Shown here piece after piece: positions 61,315-64,000 of a DNA stretch of 64,000 nucleotides. Each line of letters begins with the position of its first letter. Within the stretch, counting starts at the first letter, position 1. Origin of the DNA: Halpernia humi. Lineage in GTDB: Bacteria; Bacteroidota; Bacteroidia; Flavobacteriales; Weeksellaceae. The stretch covers positions 62,001 to 126,000 of the forward strand of contig NZ_FNUS01000001.1 of NCBI RefSeq assembly GCF_900108025.1, read 5' to 3'. Under the pieces are notes generated by a model. That model did no database searches. It was not told the origin of the DNA and was given only the letters and a program-made list of their open reading frames with translations. A program made the position numbers and the translations under genes.

Positions 61315-61926
61315 TCAATCCACAATCGTAAAACAAAAATCCTCAAAAAACTTCACCCGCGCTGAAAAATGGTCGCAATTGTTGTCATCATAAACAGAGC
61401 AATTTATTTTGTTTAAATTTTTCAAATCAAACGGCTCCACTTTATAATTTCGTTTTAAAGACCAATAATTAGAATGGTGAATTTTGTATAAACTTTCCTT
61501 CACAGACCAAATTACCGTTAAATATTCCATTTTATCTTGTTCAGAAAAAAAAGTGGCTTCATCTGGATAGATAAATTTATGCTCGATTCTTAAAATTTTT
61601 GGGTTGAATTTTTCCATATCAATTCCTATTTTTTCTTTAGAAACTGCAACAGCGGCGAAGGGAAACGAATGCGTAATAGAAATACAATAATCTTTCGGCA
61701 CGAGGAAAGGCTCTCTCTCTTTGTATAAAATTTTATGAGAAGGTAAAATACTTTTCAAGGCTTTTCTTACCAAAAGTGCTTCTGTTATTTTAGTAGGATG
61801 GTAATTTTTTATTTTTTCTAGATTTTCTGTTTCAATTAAATTTTCAAAATCTAACTCTTCGTCTTCATCAAACTTCCAGAGCAAAATAGTGGCTTTTTCA
61901 TCGGAAAAATCTTTATAAAGTGGCAT
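61315..61926 (-). CDS. 4'-Phosphopantetheinyl transferase
   Basis: 203 residues with the Sfp-type motifs: ISITHS (~82-87), IGIDMEKF (~98-105) and WSVKESLYK (~140-148). It transfers phosphopantetheine from CoA to acyl or peptidyl carrier proteins. It is somewhat shorter than Sfp but keeps all three motifs. I recall this gene being next to ahcY in Flavobacteriia; here two paralogous genes lie between them. Confidence 0.92.
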   Translation of the reverse strand: MPLYKDFSDEKATILLWKFDEDEELDFENLIETENLEKIKNYHPTKITEALLVRKALKSILPSHKILYKEREPFLVPKDYCISITHSFPFAAVAVSKEKIGIDMEKFNPKILRIEHKFIYPDEATFFSEQDKMEYLTVIWSVKESLYKIHHSNYWSLKRNYKVEPFDLKNLNKINCSVYDDNNCDHFSARVKFFEDFCFTIVD

Positions 61927-62038
61927 AGTATAAAATAGTTTCGAGCAAAAATAAGCATTCTTACAAAAGAGAAAGAATTATATGTGTTTTTTTTAAAATG
62001 CTGAAATATAGTGATTTGCGAGTTTTAAGATTAATTAT

Positions 62039-62046
62039 TATATTTG
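62039..62046 (+). promoter_or_regulatory. -7 box (TATATTTG) for the first paralogue
   Basis: It ends 24 nt before the ATG at 62071 and overlaps the opening of the longer frame at 62044. Confidence 0.55.
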
Positions 62047-62070
62047 GTTTTAACTATAAAAACAGCGATT

Positions 62071-62883
62071 ATGAACAGGAAAAAATTTTTGAAACGAGCG
62101 TCTTCTGGCGTTTTTGCAGCGGCTTTGCTCCCTATTTTATCATTCAAGAAAAGTAAAGGTGTAACTCTTGATAAATTTATTAGCGAACATTCTTACAGAG
62201 TTAAAAATATTAAAATCTATCTCACTTTTACAATTACAAAGTATTTTTTCGAAAATTATGAAAACGCGCGGAAATATATAGTTTTATCTGCTAAAGATAA
62301 CAATGAGATAAGCGGAGAGTACGATTTTGTCTCTAAAATCACAAAAAAAAGAGATGGTAAAGATGTCTTTATTATTGATTGTAAATTTTCTTCTTACAAA
62401 AAAACTTTTAAAAATGAAGATATAATTTATGGATTTTTTGGTAATAGAATCACGCTAGAAATTCAAGACAAAAAATATGCAATTATTACAGATTCAAATG
62501 GGAAAAAGAATTATTTCAAATTTTTATCAACTATAGTTGATAATACTGATGATGGATATTATGACGATTGTTTTTTAACTTCTGCATGTGTTGCTCACAA
62601 GGGTTTTGCAGACGATTGCAAGGAATTAACAACTTTAAGAAATTTGCGCGAAAATATTATGAAGCCCGATATTAATTACAAAAATTTAATTTCAGAATAT
62701 GAAGAAATCGCCCCGAAAATGCTTTTAAATATTAATCGCGCGTCGAACAAAGGGGAAATTCTAGATAGCATTTATGAAAATTTAGTTTTGCCCTCAGTGT
62801 CAATGGTAGAAGCGGGTGATAATATCAAAGCCATCGAACATTACAGAGATTTTGTGGAAGAAATGAAAACGCTTTATTTATAA
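62071..62883 (+). CDS. Exported protein with C-terminal CFLTSACV domain, paralogue 1
   Basis: 270 residues. The N-terminus NRKKFLKRASSGVFAAAL is Tat-like (R-K in place of twin arginine). The middle (~35-160) is beta-rich and differs from paralogue 2. The C-terminal ~100 residues begin CFLTSACVAHKGFADDCKEL, then TLRNLRENIM, and end IEHYRDFVEEMKTLYL, almost identical to paralogue 2. The block with its spaced cysteines resembles Cys-rich CFI-type C-terminal boxes, but I do not assign a function. ATG 62071 is chosen because the signal starts there. Confidence 0.8.
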   Translation: MNRKKFLKRASSGVFAAALLPILSFKKSKGVTLDKFISEHSYRVKNIKIYLTFTITKYFFENYENARKYIVLSAKDNNEISGEYDFVSKITKKRDGKDVFIIDCKFSSYKKTFKNEDIIYGFFGNRITLEIQDKKYAIITDSNGKKNYFKFLSTIVDNTDDGYYDDCFLTSACVAHKGFADDCKELTTLRNLRENIMKPDINYKNLISEYEEIAPKMLLNINRASNKGEILDSIYENLVLPSVSMVEAGDNIKAIEHYRDFVEEMKTLYL

Positions 62884-62947
62884 TTATAAGCAAATTAAAG
62901 GGTTCCACTTTATCTTATTAGGATAGATGAATATTAAGATTATTTTT

Positions 62948-62955
62948 TAAATTTG
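62948..62955 (+). promoter_or_regulatory. -7 box (TAAATTTG) for the second paralogue
   Basis: It ends 21 nt before the ATG at 62977, so the second copy has its own promoter. Confidence 0.55.
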
Positions 62956-62976
62956 AAATAACCAAAAATTACATCT

Positions 62977-63777
62977 ATGAACAGAAAAAAATTTTTAAAA
63001 CAAGCCTCTTCTGGTGTTTTGGCAGCGGCTTTGCTCCCGATGTTATCATTCAAGAAAAGTAAAGGCACCTCACTTGATAAGTTTAGTACGGATGATTTTT
63101 ACAAGGTTGGTGAATTTACCCAAGCAAAATTTATTTTTGAAGTGGATTCGGAATTATTTAATCCTAATATTTCATCCCGAGATTGGGTTTTCGTATCATT
63201 AACACTTACCAATCCGCCAGATTCTACCTATGAATTCATTTCGAAAACTTCAAAAAACAAAGGTGGAAAAAAAATGCTTGTGATTGATTGTAAATTTTCA
63301 ACAGACCAAGCAAGTCACGATCCTGATGATATAATTATCAATCGGTTTGGGAGAAATTTCACATTAGAAATTTTAGAAAAAAAATATGCTACTATTAAAA
63401 CAATATATGGAAAAAAATATCGATTCAGTTACACAGAAACCGTAGAAGATAATCCTATGGGTTGTTTTTTAACTTCTGCATGTGTTTCGCACAAAGGTCT
63501 TCCAGATGATTGTGATGAATTGACGAAACTAAGAAATCTAAGAGAAACCGTGATGAATCCAAATCCGGAATATTCAAAATTAATTAATGAATACAAAATC
63601 ATTGCACCAAAAATGCTTTTAAACATCAATAAATCTTCAAATAAAGATGAAATTTTTAATGTTATTTATGATCAATTAGTTACGCCGTCAATTGCACTTA
63701 TCGATTCGGGCAAAAACAAAGAAGCCATCGAACATTACAGAGATTTTGTGGAAGAAATGAAAACGCTTTACTTGTAA
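62977..63777 (+). CDS. Exported protein with C-terminal CFLTSACV domain, paralogue 2
   Basis: 266 residues with the same layout as the upstream gene: NRKKFLKQASSGVLAAALLP signal, a diverged middle (~35-155), and CFLTSACVSHKGLPDDCDEL, TKLRNLRETVM and the same C-terminal helix. The first ~90 nt and the last ~54 nt are nearly identical to the first copy while the middle is not, which points to tandem duplication with later gene conversion at both ends or relaxed selection in between. Function unknown. Confidence 0.8.
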   Translation: MNRKKFLKQASSGVLAAALLPMLSFKKSKGTSLDKFSTDDFYKVGEFTQAKFIFEVDSELFNPNISSRDWVFVSLTLTNPPDSTYEFISKTSKNKGGKKMLVIDCKFSTDQASHDPDDIIINRFGRNFTLEILEKKYATIKTIYGKKYRFSYTETVEDNPMGCFLTSACVSHKGLPDDCDELTKLRNLRETVMNPNPEYSKLINEYKIIAPKMLLNINKSSNKDEIFNVIYDQLVTPSIALIDSGKNKEAIEHYRDFVEEMKTLYL

Positions 63778-63914
63778 TTTTTCAAATCAAAACTTTTATG
63801 ATTTGCATAAGATAAGTTTAATTTTTAAATGTTAAAAAGTATTACTAATTAAAAATAAATAGTAAGATTTTGTAATAATGTACGACTAATTTTGGCTGTG
63901 AAATTATTAGTTCG

Positions 63915-63922
63915 TAAATTTG
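63915..63922 (+). promoter_or_regulatory. -7 box (TAAATTTG) for ahcY
   Basis: It ends 26 nt before the ATG at 63949. I see no convincing SAH riboswitch fold in the 170 nt upstream. Confidence 0.5.
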
Positions 63923-63948
63923 CACTTAATTATAAATAAAATATTTTA

Positions 63949-64000
63949 ATGAATACACAAACCACTTATTTGCCTTATAAAGTTAAGGACATTAGTTTAG
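63949..64000 (+). CDS. ahcY: Adenosylhomocysteinase, first 17 codons only
   Basis: The ATG at 63949 opens NTQTTYLPYKVKDISL, the usual N-terminus of S-adenosylhomocysteine hydrolase in this class (xxPYKVKDISLAxWGR in full). The enzyme removes SAH by hydrolysis to adenosine and homocysteine. The rest lies beyond the window, so the call rests on these few residues and the -7 box. Confidence 0.7.
   Translation, partial: MNTQTTYLPYKVKDISL

Noticed and set aside
63778-63948. Possible SAH riboswitch ahead of ahcY
   Set aside because: The stretch is very AT-rich, and I could not draw a conserved SAH-aptamer stem arrangement.

Overview
This 64 kb window is a low-GC chromosomal segment from a member of the Bacteroidetes, class Flavobacteriia, most likely the Chryseobacterium/Kaistella branch (Weeksellaceae). 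The taxonomic call rests on the gldJ-porU-porV gliding/type IX secretion block, an RlmB-DUF2911-YfhO-DUF4834 type gene repertoire, lipoproteins with SCKKE/SCGGG lipoboxes, frequent TTG starts, and -7 promoter boxes of the Bacteroidetes form TAnnTTTG lying 6-25 nt before many start codons. No rRNA operon, CRISPR array, prophage or complete insertion sequence is visible. One tRNA gene (CAT anticodon) is present.

Layout. 1-3.4 kb: 5' part of a secreted endonuclease I with FnIII domains, then rbfA and a LolC/E-type permease. 3.5-9.8 kb: methylmalonyl-CoA epimerase, tRNA, a HAD protein with a SerA-like dehydrogenase, mscL, a LURP-one protein, the bifunctional NAD(P)HX repair enzyme, lgt and yidD. 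9.9-17 kb: rarA, pheA, a DUF2911 protein, and a MoxR-DUF58-BatD-BatA operon. 17-24.6 kb: DinB-like protein, rlmB, a lipoprotein, a DUF4834-type protein, the large membrane protein YfhO, an unknown membrane protein and a glycosyltransferase. 24.6-28 kb: mutS2 followed by a two-gene mini-ABC cassette bracketed by 77-bp direct repeats derived from the mutS2 3' end. 28-40.4 kb: acetyltransferase, ung, DUF456, an MscS channel, pdxJ, an AbiEii-type nucleotidyltransferase with a small partner, a hydrolase, an SDR, an acyl-CoA synthetase, mvaD, a GIY-YIG nuclease gene between perfect inverted repeats, a DUF1543 protein and purK. 40.4-50.7 kb: UvrD/PcrA helicase, pepD, an L,D-transpeptidase, a retropepsin-PDZ protein and a NatAB-like ABC exporter. 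51-59 kb: gldJ, porU, porV. 59-64 kb: a FUSC membrane protein, a phosphopantetheinyl transferase, two tandem paralogous secreted proteins, and the first codons of ahcY.

Most genes are housekeeping. The unusual part is what lies between (and sometimes inside) them. (1) Eleven separate short arrays have a strict 7-bp period although the unit sequence differs from locus to locus; one 12-unit array runs into the mvaD start codon and others are translated. (2) A single-domain GIY-YIG nuclease gene is bracketed by perfect 26-bp inverted repeats, with two more diverged copies of the repeat in the window: a REP/RAYT-like layout with a different nuclease fold. (3) The mini-ABC cassette after mutS2 looks like a module inserted at a gene 3' end. 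(4) A family of nested palindromes sits in intergenic gaps. These four, plus the AbiEii/DUF6922-like pair, are the best candidates for undescribed biology. All functional names come from reading motifs; no database search was run.
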